Source: Callorhinus ursinus (lineage: Eukaryota > Chordata > Mammalia > Carnivora > Otariidae). Taken from it: a DNA stretch of 64,000 bases. The stretch lies in assembly GCF_003265705.1 (NCBI RefSeq), contig NW_020312785.1, positions 20,756,117 to 20,820,116 of the forward strand, given 5' to 3'. Position numbers and translations under genes: made by a program. Every line of letters starts with the position of its first letter. Positions within the stretch are counted from its first letter, which is position 1. Shown piece after piece: positions 12,471 through 24,402 of the stretch. The notes under the pieces are model-generated. The model searched no databases. It was not told the origin of the DNA and was given only the letters and a program-made list of their open reading frames with translations.

Positions 12471-12881
12471 TTAAAAAGCAGAACACCCATATCAAAGGAC
12501 TGTATAAAGCATGGGTAAATGTGAAAGTGGAAAACAAGTAAAATCAGTATAATATACACAAACCATTATTTAGTGAATGCCGAGGTGACAGAGTATTGCC
12601 CTGACTCTGAGAGAAATGTTCCAGAATCTAAGCGAATAGTTTTCAAAGGGAAGGCATGGTAGAATTGATACATATTGAAGGGATCTGAGCAGAAGAGTCC
12701 AAGACTGGGTTAGATGTTGCTCTGATAAGAGAATACCTTCTGGGTGACACAATCCAGTTGAGTGAGGTGCAGTTGAGAAAGATCTGTATAATCCGTCTTT
12801 TTCACAGACTCAGAATTTATTGTGCATGCTTTATAAATCTATCCCACTGTGGGTGGCCTTTCAAAACAAGACTAGCGTCAA

Positions 12882-13094
12882 GGGCACCTGGGTGGCTCAG
12901 TCAGTTAAGCATCTGCCTTCCGCTCGGGCCAGGATCCCAGAGTCCTAGGATCACGCCCTGCATCAGGCTCCTGGCTCAGCAGGGAGTCTGCTTCTTCCTC
13001 TCCTTCTGTCCCTCTCCCCACACCTCCCCGCCATGTGCTCTCTTTTGGGCATGCTCTCTCAAATAAATAAATAAAATCTTAAAAAAAAAAAAAG
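12882..13094 (+). mobile_element. CAN-SINE, diverged
   Basis: Head 'ggcacctgggtggctcag', CT-rich middle and 'caaataaataaataaaatct' tail. The TSD is imperfect ('aaacaagactag' near 12864 and 13096). Confidence 0.9.
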
Positions 13095-13154
13095 CAAACA
13101 AGACTAGTATCTGGACCAGAGGACCAAAAAGCAAAAAAAAAAAAAAAAAAAAAA

Positions 13155-13254
13155 NNNNNNNNNNNNNNNNNNNNNNNNNNNNNNNNNNNNNNNNNNNNNN
13201 NNNNNNNNNNNNNNNNNNNNNNNNNNNNNNNNNNNNNNNNNNNNNNNNNNNNNN
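13155..13254. other. Assembly gap (100 N) inside a poly(A) run
   Basis: Exactly 100 N with A-homopolymer on both sides (13132-13154 and 13255-13278). The round length suggests a placeholder of unknown true size, probably at the tail of an unsequenced retroposon. Confidence 0.95.
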
Positions 13255-13737
13255 AAAAAAAAAAAAAAAAAAAAAAAACTAAAATGAAAGGAGCACTAGG
13301 GTTCAGCTAACTTAAGGAAAAGTATCATCCTCCAAAGTTAAATTCTCAGAAACTTCCCGGACACTGTTGAATTTAGCTGAAGCAGTAGGGGGATAGCACA
13401 GGAAAATTTCAGGCTACAGTATGTAGCAGATGCTGTGAATGCATCTTCACTGCATGCATACCTCCCACCCCCCACCCCCAGCACGTCTGAGTTCCCCAGC
13501 AGTTGAATAGAGTGCCCCATAGCTCACAGCTTTCTCCCTGCAGGTCTCTTTCGCGATTGTCTGTAGCTTCTCCAGTGCCCTAGAAAGGCTGGCATGGGTA
13601 AGTTGATGTGCCAGGGCAACTCCTAACTGATGGCAGATGGGAGTCCAAGGATAAATGGCCAGACTCCTCACCCTCCAGTGGGATGACTCTGAGGTATGAC
13701 TTCGGATACTGAAGAAATGTCTGGTCTTGATCTCCAT

Positions 13738-14310
13738 TTCTGGCCCAGGGCTCCTAAAACCCTTGGAATTTCCTAAGAGATGAGAGTTACAAAGGAGTTT
13801 CTTGTTATGTTAATGAGGTCACATTTGGAATCCACCTGAGGGTGGAGGCTGGTTGAGAGAAGACCTAACTGTGATTTGAAGATGGGACCTTTTAATCTTA
13901 TCCCCCTGACCTCAGAAGAGGAGGAGGGGTTGGAGGTTGAATCATTTGCTGATGGCCAGTGATTTAGTCATCCATGCCCATGGTCTGAAGCCTCCACAAA
14001 AACCCAAAAGGATAGGCTCAGAGAGCTTCCAGGTTGGTGAACACGTGGAAATTTGGGGAGAGTGATGTGTTCAGAGAGAGGTCATGGAAGCTCCGCATGG
14101 TTTTCCCATACCTTGCCCTATGCATCTCTATTGGCTGTTCCTTAGTTATTTATATATATATATATATATATATAAATTGGTACTCTAGTAAGTAAAACAT
14201 TTCTCTGAGTTCTGTGAGCTGCTCTAGCAAATTAATTGAACCAAGGAGGGAGCTGTTGGTATGGGATTAAGAGCCGGTTGCTCGGAAGCACAGATGATAA
14301 CTCAGACTTG
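13738..14310 (+). repeat. Old LTR-like interspersed repeat
   Basis: Contains 'agagcttccaggttggtgaa', 'tgccctatgcatctct', 'agtaagtaaaacatttctct' and 'gagttctgtgagctgctct', a block seen repeatedly in mammalian genomes. The matching continuation 'cttgtgggactgagccctta' appears only at about 14812, so the copy seems split by roughly 500 bp. Family not assigned. Confidence 0.5.
14150..14174. repeat. (TA)n microsatellite
   Basis: Uninterrupted TA dinucleotides within the LTR-like repeat. Confidence 0.9.
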
Positions 14311-16900
14311 TAAGTGGTGTCTGAAGAGGGGATATTGTAATTGGGGCCCAAGGGTGCAAGAGCACCTGGGTACAGGGGTCTCAAATAGACCATGTTCGGC
14401 CACTTACCATTGACAAAACCCAAAGGCAGAGACGTGAGTGGTGGTGACATGAGAAAGGATTTCATTTCAGTGAGGCCAACACTGGGAAGACAGCAGACTA
14501 ATGTCTCAAAGACTGTCTCCAAACTGCTGAAAATACTTTCTAGGATTATATAAGGAAGATGTGGGACAAAGGTCAGTGGGTATAGGCAGCAGGGCAGTAA
14601 AGGTTGGATAGGTCATTGTCTTGGGGTCAATCATGTGGGGTCTTGGAGTCAGGGCGGTCGTTACTGCTTGAGGGGTAGTTCAGGTTCCCATCGCAGGATG
14701 CTATGTCTGCCAGGTCTTTTGCCTAAGTTAAGAGATAAGCTGGAAAGAAGAACTTAATCAGTTAGAAAGTACAGACTAAGGTCAAAATGGAGGTCGTTAA
14801 ACTCCTTTCAGACTTGTGGGACTGAGCCCTTACTCTCCATGCAAGCTTAGAGGATGAGTAATCAGGGTTGAAAGGAGGCAATTGAGGTGATAAACTCCTG
14901 AATATTTGGGGGAGTACCAAAATAAGAAACCTCTAAAAACCTGGGGTCCAGGGCTATTACCTTAGGGATTTTCTAAATTTTATAAGGCAGCAATCTCTAA
15001 ATACCTCTGAGAAAGGTAATGGGTACACAGATCAACTTTTCCTTCCAGATGTAATAAAACACATTGCCATAATAAATCCTTGGATGGGAGTGCTCTCCAG
15101 TTGCTTTTATTGGATCTGGAAAACTTATGGGGACTGTGAGGCAGAACCCAGGATGTAGCCACAAAGGAAACCCAGCTCCATGATGTGGAGAATTGCTCAG
15201 GCTGCTACTGAGAAGAACACAAAACCACAAAATATTTAAATTTCCTTGGACTCTAACTTAAAATTTTTAGAGAGTTTTGGGGCCTTAACTCACAGGACAA
15301 GATTATTTGATTTCAGTCTGTGGGATTTTAATTTCCTTTAATTTCTTTTAGGTTGCGAAGAGATTAATTTTGTTAATTTCTCCCTGGGAACTCGGTAAGG
15401 GATTATATTAAAATGAGGAAATCTTATATTGGTATTTTATTACTGAAGCTTTCATGCATTTCCTTGTTGGGTTGTCTTCCTGGCCTCACCACCTGTGGTT
15501 TGCATTAGCTCTCATGACTGGACATAGTGGGAGTGCAAAGTCAGAATTTGCAGTTCCCAGTTTCAATTCCTTGACCCTGACTGAAAAACAGAGCTTCAAA
15601 TTCCAAGGTGAAAAAACTATGAAACACAACAGAAAACTGCAAACAGGTATTCTAAGGAGGGCCTTTGAAAGAACAAAGGCAAACTGGAAAGACCTGTGGA
15701 CACTGCCTCCCATCGAGTGTACACATTGACACAACCAAGTAATGAAAAATTTGGTTCTGCAGAGCTGACATAAGCTCCCAGGACTGTGGCCTCATGCGAG
15801 TCCAGGGCAGATGGGGAAGAAGATATGCGTTAAATATCTAGGACATCTAGTTTTTAACAATATGTCCATATAATCAGAAAATGTGGATTAACAGGTTTTT
15901 TTCAGTGAAGAACCCCGTACCTTCATAGGGTCAAGTGAATAAGATTTAGGGTAAAAGGCCATGAAGAATTATTTTGGGGATGTCCATGGGATGGAAACAT
16001 GAGGTGAATGAACAACATATCTCCCTCTAACATCCCTAGGCTTCTCATTCTCTAACCCATTGGGCTTAACCCTTAAGTCAATAACCCATTAGGGACAGGA
16101 TATTTCCCTTTAGAGGGGGAGACCAGCCTTCTATCAGGGCAAATAGCTTCCAACTTTTAATAGCCAAATCCTTCAATACCCAATACTGCTCTATTTATAG
16201 ATTTCCTCCTAGGCCCATTAAGAAGCCGTTTGTATTTCCTCCCAACCAGCAGAACACTAAAACCAAATGAACCCAAAACTGAGTTTCAAGGTGACAGAAC
16301 ATTGCCCCAAATTTGAGAGCTATGGTCCAGAATTCTAAAGGAATCGTTTTCTAAGGGAAGGCACCAAGTATCACCCTAGTGCTTTATGATATACTGACCT
16401 CCCTATATTCTAACTATATTAACAACTCTTCAGATCTGTTAGGAATTTTGTAACATAAAACTGTTTTGATTAAATTTATTTCTTAAGCCTACAGCATTGG
16501 AATTAGTACCACTATTGATGCATTAACACTATAGTTTTCTTTCTATCATAAAAATTTAAATATAAATGAAATAGAATCAAAGAAGAGTTGACAAAGTCAT
16601 TGGTAGGTGTGACACACCTTTCCAGAGCTACCAGGATACAGAGGCCCTAGGGCTGCTGCTGAAAGGGGGTGCTCACAGTGGATGGGCTGGGGGTCATCCC
16701 ATCTGGAGGATCTTTCCGCAAATAACCCAACAGATCACACTGTGAGTCACACCTGCACCTTCTTTGGCTCTCGCTCTCTACAGACTCTGGGTCTAGAGTA
16801 CTTTTATTGTTGCTCCACCATTAGGAACAGTGTATTCCATGATTGTTTGGGCTATGCTTTTCTTTCTTCGAAGATTCCTTATGGGTTTTTAATCCCTCAT
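14311..16900. other. Intergenic, repeat-derived, no gene recognised
   Basis: Includes an inserted or unmatched block (about 14320-14805) inside the LTR-like repeat. A 75-bp segment at 16289-16363 is similar to 12583-12656. Short frames on both strands (for example 15454-15729) resemble no known protein and overlap on opposite strands. Confidence 0.5.
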
Positions 16901-16909
16901 TTTTGGCAA

Positions 16910-16983
16910 ATGATAGATAGGTAGGTAGGTAGGTAGGTGGGTAGGTAGACAGACAGACAGACAGATAGATGTAGATACAGATG
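16910..16983. repeat. Compound tetranucleotide microsatellite (GATA/GGTA/GACA)n
   Basis: 'gatagataggtaggtagg' runs into 'agacagacagacagac' and 'agatagatg'. Likely polymorphic. Confidence 0.9.
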
Positions 16984-17796
16984 CATTTCTAGTAATTAGG
17001 AGAGTCTACTTGCCTCTGAGACTGTTTTATCTGTCACCGTGAACCAGTAACCCCTTAAAAGCTCCATGCTAATCTTTGTCTCAATAAAAAGACGTGTGTA
17101 CGTGTGTGTCATCTAGAATCTTCTGTGATAGCTAAACTCTTCCTACTACTTAAGATTGTAAGATTGATTCAAATCCCAAATCTTATGAAGAATGCAGGGG
17201 GCTCCTCAAGATTCCTAGGAATACCCAGCAGAGTCATAGCTATAGTCATCTTTACCTTCAAATTCTTGCTTCCACTAAATTAGTACAAATAATACATTGG
17301 CGCTGCTCCACACCGTATTAACTCAAACACTGAGCTTGGTTTTCCTCATTTTCAACACACATGCGTACGCGCACATGCACAGAAGGTCCTTACTGGCCTA
17401 GTTGACTTTACTGATAATCTGGACAGATGACGTAGGTTGACATTGCTGTAAAATAACCTGAAATTGTAAATAATTTGAAATTGAGTCTAAAACACCATCT
17501 AGTGGTGCTTTCCACCAACAAAGGGTCCAGTCTCGCACTATTTTGATCATCTGTCTTCTCTCTTGCTCTCTTTTCTGTTTTCCTAAGTTTCCCTTCTTTA
17601 CTCTCTCCCACACTATCCTATTCATTTCTATGCAGTGCTGATATTTTTCCTAGTTTCCCACTAAGCATTGCCCTCTAACGGCATCACAAGGTGTTCTAAA
17701 CAAAGACTGCCTAATCACTCATGTCAGCTGTTAAGCGTAATTCATTTTTAAACAGTTCACTTACAATAGATTAAGCCAGTTACCAGCACAATTTTT

Positions 17797-18797
17797 TTAA
17801 ATTTTTTATTGTTATGTTAATCACCATATATTACATCATTTGTTTTGGTGTAGTGTTCCATGATTCATTGTTTGTGCATAACACCCAGTGCTCCATGCAG
17901 AATGTGCCCTCTTTAATACCCATCACCAGGCTAACCCATCCCCCTACCCTCCTCCCCTCTAGAAACCTCAGTTTGTTTTTCAGAGTCCATCATCTCTCCT
18001 GGTTCATCTCCCCCTCTGACCTACTCCCCTTCATTCTTCCTCTTCTGCTATCTTCTTCTTTTTCTTTTTTCTTAAAATATGTTGCATTATTTGTTTCAGA
18101 AGTACAGATATGTGATTCAACAGTCTTACACAATCCACAGCGCTCACCGTAGCACATACCCTCCCCAATGTCTATCACCCAGCCACCCCCATCCCTCCCA
18201 CCCCCGACCACTCCAGCAACCCTCAGTTTGTTCCTGAGATTAAGAATTCCTCATATCAGTGAGGTCATATGATACATGTCTTTCTCTGATTGACTTATTT
18301 CACTAAACATAACACCCTCCAGTTCCATCCACGTCGTTGCAAATGGCAAGATCTCATTCCTTTTGATGGCTGCATAATATTCCATTGTGTATATATAGCA
18401 CATCTTCTTTATCCATTCATCTGTCGATGGACATCTTGGCTCTTTCCACAGTTTCGCTATTGTGGACATTGCTGCTATAAACATTGGGGTGCACGTACCC
18501 CTTCAGGTCCCTACATTTGTATCTTTGGGGTAAATACCCAGTAGTGCAATTGCTGGATCGAATGGTAGCTCTAATTTCAACTGTTTGAGGAACCTCCATA
18601 CTGTTTTCCAGAGTGGTTGCCCCAGCTTGCATTCCCACCAACAGTGTAGGAGGGTTCCCCTTTCTCCACATCCCCGCCAACATCTGTCGTTCCCTGACTT
18701 ATTAATTTTAGCCATTCTGACGGGTGTGAGGTGGTATCTCATTGAGGTTTTGATTTGGATTTCCCTGATGCCGAGGGATGTTGAGCACTTTTTCATG
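17797..18797 (-). mobile_element. 5'-truncated L1 LINE (carnivore type), ORF2 C-terminus plus 3' UTR
   Basis: About 1 kb of L1 in reverse orientation with a perfect TSD 'accagcacaattttt' at 17782-17796 and 18798-18812. Minus-strand frames hold the C-terminal part of ORF2: '[15 protein letters not shown]', '[20 protein letters not shown]' and 'YIYTMEYYAAIKRNEI' are typical. These blocks fall in different frames (18503-18805, 18417-18683, 18251-18484), so the copy is frameshifted and dead. The 3' UTR ends at the left in T-rich sequence and matches the L1 tail at 24158-24402. Target-primed insertion with 5' truncation explains the structure. Confidence 0.95.
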
Positions 18798-18812
18798 ACC
18801 AGCACAATTTTT

Positions 18813-19647
18813 ATATAACTATTTTGTAACTTATTTCAGTTGTTGAGGAACTGATTAGAAAGACGTTAAGTATTTTTCCACATATTTTGCAAGAACATGG
18901 TTTCTCTGAAAAGAAATGATCTCTCAATGAACAACCTAAAATAAAAATATCTTCCAGGAAGTAATTCACTAGGCCACATATCAGCGTGATTCATCATGTT
19001 TCGTGTAACAGAGGAAATCATTAAAATTAGAAGGTTTAAAGGAGCCATAGGGAGGGTTTTGTTTTTTATTTGTTTTGTTTAATGACACCGACAACTGGCT
19101 TTTTTTACCCATATGTAAAATTCTGTTGGCCGAAATGATATTTTTCATTCCCAATGATCAGGTGCCAGTCAAACACCTATACAAACACTCGTGCGATTAA
19201 AAATATGTATATATTTTAAAGGTGTCCACTGTCACCCCTGAGATACAACTCAGGAGGGTTCCCTGCTGAATCTGAAGAGGACTTATTTTTTTTGGAGCAG
19301 AGCTGTAACCTCCACTTTTCCTCTTCTGTTCTGCAAAACAATCAACTACATCAAATATCTGCAGTTAAGGCATATTATAGGTACTTGTGAACAAGTGACT
19401 GGTCAGGAGAGAACAAGTGACTAGTACTGGAATATGGACTACAGGTATGATTCACAGAGATTATGGATGAGATATTTTTGAGAAAGAACATAGCGAGAAA
19501 AGAACAAAGGAGATGTATTGGTCAGTCCTAAAATATACTGAGTGCCTTTGACTGTACCTTTTACTAGAAGCTCAACGTCTAAAGCTTCTTGAATTAAGTA
19601 GTGAAGTTTGATTTTGTTTAATATATAGATAACAAATTGTGATTATT
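18813..19647. other. Intergenic, nothing recognised
   Basis: Unique-looking AT-rich DNA with no convincing gene, RNA or repeat family. Confidence 0.6.
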
Positions 19648-19663
19648 AAATCTCAGGATTTGA

Positions 19664-19876
19664 GGGGCGCCTGGGTGGCTCAGTCGTTAAGCGTCTGCCT
19701 TCGGCTCAGGTCATGATCCCAGGGTCCTGGGATCGAGCCCCACATCGGGCTCGCTGCTCAGCAGGAAGTCTGCTTCTCCCTCTCCCACTCCCCCTGCTTG
19801 TGTTCTCTCTCTCGCTGTGTCTCTCTCTGTCAAATAAATAAATAAATAAATAAAATCTTAAAAAAAAAAAAAAAGA
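19664..19876 (+). mobile_element. CAN-SINE, 'ctgcttgtgttctctctctcg' sub-type
   Basis: Near-consensus copy with (AAAT)n tail. Perfect TSD 'aaatctcaggatttga' at 19648-19663 and 19877-19892. This sub-type supports a bear/pinniped origin. Confidence 0.95.
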
Positions 19877-19892
19877 AAATCTCAGGATTTGA

Positions 19893-21756
19893 TCATTCAG
19901 ACCGGAAAAAAAAAAAAATCCTCTACTCAGGATTAGCTGGATTAATAACCAAACCCTTTGTTTACACATATTTACAAAACTCCAAAGTAAGTGCCCATGG
20001 TTAGAACTCAAGAGTCCTATTCTCTGGAAGTAGTTTGTAGTTTGCCCTATAGTTCTTAGGACTGGCAGGATTTTCTTAGCCTTCCTTTGACATCAGCTAA
20101 GAAGGATCAGTGACTCAGTATAACTATTCTGTATTCGTGAGTGCCATCTTTCTTCTCAGAAAGCTGTAATTTTACAATATTACAACTCTCAGACACATGT
20201 AAGGTGTAACTTTTCTCTTTCCTATTTCTCATTACAGAAATGAATTTTGGAAGGGACTTCATGATTGTTATATCCATGGTAGCAAAGGGGATAATGAGTC
20301 AAAACATTAATGTTTTTGCAACAATAAAACCATAGAATAAGTAAGGCTGTCTGGTGAACACTTGCATGATCTGGCCATGTCCTTACGACATCACTGCACT
20401 CTGGAATACCCTAATAGTTGCCTTGGACTTGCTAAGAATTTTAACTCTTTCCTGCTAGCAATTTATCCCTTACAATCTGACTATACTAGTTAGATAATGG
20501 GTAAACAATTTGAGGAAATGAGCTTTCTCTTCTAATCATGTTTTCTACAGGATAAAAAATATTAAAATTCATCCCTACACAGATAACTTGAATTGGAGAA
20601 TTGTATCAATTATCTGACTCAGTGGGTAAACATAACCAGAGATACGAAAAAGCTAGAGCACATCCTTGTATTAATATTGAAACCTATTAAATGGTACTGC
20701 CGTGTTGAGTGTTTTCTCACTGACGTGGAACAGAGCTTTGCTTTTAAGTGTTTGTATGGAAAAAGTATCAGTCCCTTTCCATGCACCCTCTTATGATTAC
20801 AAACAGAACTCTTGCAATAAATATGATGAATTAGATTTTTTGTAGTCCATAAGGAAAAAAATATTTACTAAATATTTATAAGTTGTCTAAGACATTCTTA
20901 GTTACTTTTATCCTTAACATGTGAAATAGATCATTGTTTTCCACTTCACATATGAATCAACTAAGAATAGGAATGGTACAGGTTTCATGGCCTATGCTTC
21001 TATATTTGATTTGGATTGGATATAGATTTCAGACATTCAGTTTCTTGAAGAAACGTTAAAGGATCTGTTGTTATCCAGAGAATTTAGGACAACTGGCATA
21101 TGGCAATTTCTGAAAATGTCCTAAGAAACGATATGTCAGTGTAATTGCATATGTTCCTGCAATCAAATTATTTATCAATGCACACTGACTTAAGTATTAA
21201 GTACCAGTAGACAATGATATCGTCAGATGAGTGCTAAGAAAAATCAATACCCAGTCTACTTGATTCAAAGGTACTATGAAAGAATGTCTATCTAAAACAG
21301 AACTGGAGACTATAAACGGAAAATCTCATACATGTGCCCTGGGGAAAGCAAAACTTAAGGACTGAGAGACTGATTTCCCCCAAATACCTAATTTATAGAA
21401 AACTGGTAATATTTGGATTTTTTTAAAATGATAGGAAGTAATCAGGGATTGCTTCATATCGACTTTGGAGAATTTTGCTTATTTTCCAGAGTCTTGAACA
21501 AGAAATGTCCCAGGTTGGGTTGGACTGGCAAATGAGCTGAATTGAACTTTGTCTGCATGACTGGACTAGTTTTGTCTGCTTGGCGAATTTTCGAGAGTAG
21601 TCTCCATTTGTTTTGATTTTATCAGACTTTAACTGAACTCTCCCCTCTTTATATCCCCTGCCCACAAATTCAGCCCATCCCAAACCCTCAGTGGATTTTC
21701 CTGTACCTTGCTACAGTTTACCTGTCCCAAATTACACTTCCTCTGTTATTCCCAAA
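19893..21756. other. Intergenic, nothing recognised
   Basis: No gene, RNA gene or recognisable repeat. The frames at 20593-20796 and 21423-21683 are short and without motifs. Confidence 0.6.
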
Positions 21757-21770
21757 TAAATTCATCTTTT

Positions 21771-21909
21771 TTTTTTTTTTTAAGAGAGGGAGGGGAGGGG
21801 TCTAGGGAGAGGGAGAGAGAGAACCCTAAGCAGGCTCCATGCCCAGCATGGAGCCTGACATAGGACTCAATTCCATGACCCTGAGATCATGACCTGAGCC
21901 AAAATCAAG
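21771..21909 (-). mobile_element. Old CAN-SINE, reverse orientation, 5' truncated
   Basis: Poly(T), purine-rich tract, 'agcaggctccatgcccag' and 'gatcatgacctgagcc', but the tRNA-like head is missing. TSD 'taaa(t/c)tcatctttt' at 21757-21770 and 21910-21923, one mismatch. Confidence 0.85.
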
Positions 21910-22202
21910 TAAACTCATCTTTTAAAAATGATTTTAGGCTTGCCTCTTTATTTTGGGTCGACAGTACTATATCTTCCTCAGAAGCTATGGGGACAGAACA
22001 GATGAACTTGCTTTCATGATATGAGACTGCCATTAAGAGAACTAACGAGATTTTTACAACATATTTACTCTTTCTGTTTAAATGAATTGTGCCCATAGCA
22101 CGTATTTAAATGCTTTTCTTAGTAAAAGATAGAGTCGGTGATAGAAAGTATCACTGGTTTGCTTTTTCTTTCAAGATTATTTGAAAATAAAATGTATCTT
22201 AT

Positions 22203-22394
22203 TTTAAGATTTTATTTATTTATTTGACAGAGAGAGACACAGCAAGAGATGGAACACAAGCAGGGGGAGTGGGAGAGGGAGAAGCAGTCTTCCCGCTGAG
22301 CAGGGAGCCCGATGTGGGGCTTGATCCCAGGACCCTGGGATCATGACCTGAGCTGAAGGCAGACGCTTAACCAACTGAGCCACCCAGGTGCCCC
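22203..22394 (-). mobile_element. CAN-SINE, reverse orientation
   Basis: Complete reversed copy ending 'gccacccaggtgcccc'. TSD 'aaaatg(t/c)atctt' near 22189-22200 and 22395-22406. Confidence 0.93.
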
Positions 22395-22409
22395 AAAATG
22401 CATCTTTTA

Positions 22410-24155
22410 TAGAGTATTTTTCCCACATGCTTGTTTGGGTTTCCTTTTTACATCTCACAAATAAAAAGTAGTTGGTTAATGACCTCTCATCTTTTTAAGA
22501 AAATGGCTATAATTAATTTGCCTCCCTCAGCTTCTGACTGAAATAATTGATTCTCGAAGCAGAAGAAAAGAAATACTCGAAATGGCCACAGTAGTAAACT
22601 TGTCTGAATCACAGGAAATTTTCTGCCAGGCTGCTAGAAGTGAGAAGCCGGTCAGCTTAGTTGTGAGAAGCCAGCTAGCCATTCTCCCTCCATCCTCTGC
22701 CATTCCCTTCCTGCTTCAGAACTTGGAAATCATTATCAAATAGAAAATTGACAGCTATTCTTCTACTTCCTAGATGCTAGTAGTAGATGATACTTTGTAA
22801 TGTCAATATCAACATCTACATCCCACTTCAAATTCTTCTACACCTAATTAGATACCAAAACTCCCATAATACGAGTGGGATAGAATCAGGGGCCACCCAA
22901 AATCAAAACTGGTGGTGGTGGCTTACTATCCTCTGCAAAAGGTCATGCTCACAAATAAAGCATTAGAAACAGGGATGGGGTCGGGAAGATCTCTAGCTAC
23001 AGTGCACACTCAGGGTTCTACAGATCCACGTGCATTATCTGTTCCGAAAGTTAAAAACCCAGGTGGTGAATATAGAAAAGGCTCATCCCATTCCTGCAGG
23101 ACAGAAATAGATAGAACTCTTCTAAGTAATGAAAGAGCTTATGAACTCAGCACATGCTCCTGAAACAGTGTTCTGGATAAAGTCCCAACACAAGAATTGG
23201 AATTGCACCGAACCTGGCACACAATGGACATAAACTCATTCCTCATTCCGTGTAATTTGGTAAACACTGCTTGAGGAGAGTTCTCATTTAAAAATGAGTA
23301 CATTTTAAGAGAGGGAAGTTAAAATGTATGATAAAGCAACAGAAAAGAAGTCTAAAGTTTCCGAGAAAAGAGGAAACTCCAAAAATTATTTACTTTAAGC
23401 AATGTAATAGTGAGCATGTTTATTTACCTCATGACACAAGAGGTTTCCACATTAACTAAATATGGAGGGAGACCACAAAGAAAAGTAGGTTGCCATGAAG
23501 GTGAATAAGACATGACAAAAAGGGAGATGCATGAGAAAGAGAGGGGATTTATATAGCCCATAAATGAAAAGAAAAAGAAGCCAGATTGGAAGAAGAGTAC
23601 AGCATATCTCAGGTAAAATCAACAAGAATATATTCACAGCTTTAAATATCCTGTAAATGAGATGAAAATAGCACCTTGAATATACCTTCAGATTAAAAAA
23701 ACAAGAATGATAAAGAGAAAAATCCTGAAAGTATAAAGAGGCAAAAACTAAATTTCCAGAGAATACTCATACTGGCCTCAAAGTTCATCTTTGGAACGTT
23801 TTTTTTGCCCGCATATTCATTGCCAGTTTGTTTTTTGTCTTCTGTGAATCACTGGTTAATCTTATCTGCTATTTTTAAAACTAAAAGATCTTTAGCTCTA
23901 ACACTGATTCATTAATGCTGGTTCTTACTTTAAAACTCAAGCAATACAGAAATATAAAGGAAGAAAAGGTTTCATATCTCTCAGTTCTCATTATAACTCC
24001 TCTGAGCAAAGCTAGCCACTTCGAACTAATGCAGCAGGAGTGTTAAAAGTGCTCATCTTTCTGAATCTATGAACCCCTGGAAATTCATTATAGTAAATAA
24101 ATTCATTAACAATCAGCAGTTTGCACAAAGATATCTGGCATAATATTATCTATGC
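22410..24155. other. Intergenic, nothing recognised
   Basis: No conserved coding signal. The frame at 22912-23163 has no recognisable motif. Confidence 0.6.
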
Positions 24156-24157
24156 TA

Positions 24158-24402
24158 GTGAAGAAGGGGAGTGGGAGGATGGGCTAGCCTGGTGATGGGT
24201 ATTAAAGAAGGCACGTACTGAATGGAGCACTGGGTGTTATACGCAAACAATGAATCATGGAACACTACATCAAAAACTAATGATGCAATGTGTGGTGATT
24301 AACATAACATAATAAAATAAAAAAATAAAGTATACAACTGAAAAAAACAACTAATGATGTAATGTATGGTGATTAACATAACATAATAAAATTTAAAAAA
24401 AA
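24158..24402 (+). mobile_element. L1 LINE 3' end fragment with duplicated tail
   Basis: 'ctggtgatgggtattaaaga' and 'gagcactgggtgttatacgc' are the carnivore L1 3' UTR, also present in reverse at 17.8 kb. The terminal unit 'taatgatg(c/t)aatgt(g/a)tgg' through 'cataacataataaaat' occurs twice, at about 24275-24320 and 24348-24392. Confidence 0.88.

Noticed and set aside
18251..18805. Possible host gene on the minus strand
   Set aside because: The sequence is L1 ORF2 C-terminus in broken frames within a TSD-flanked L1.
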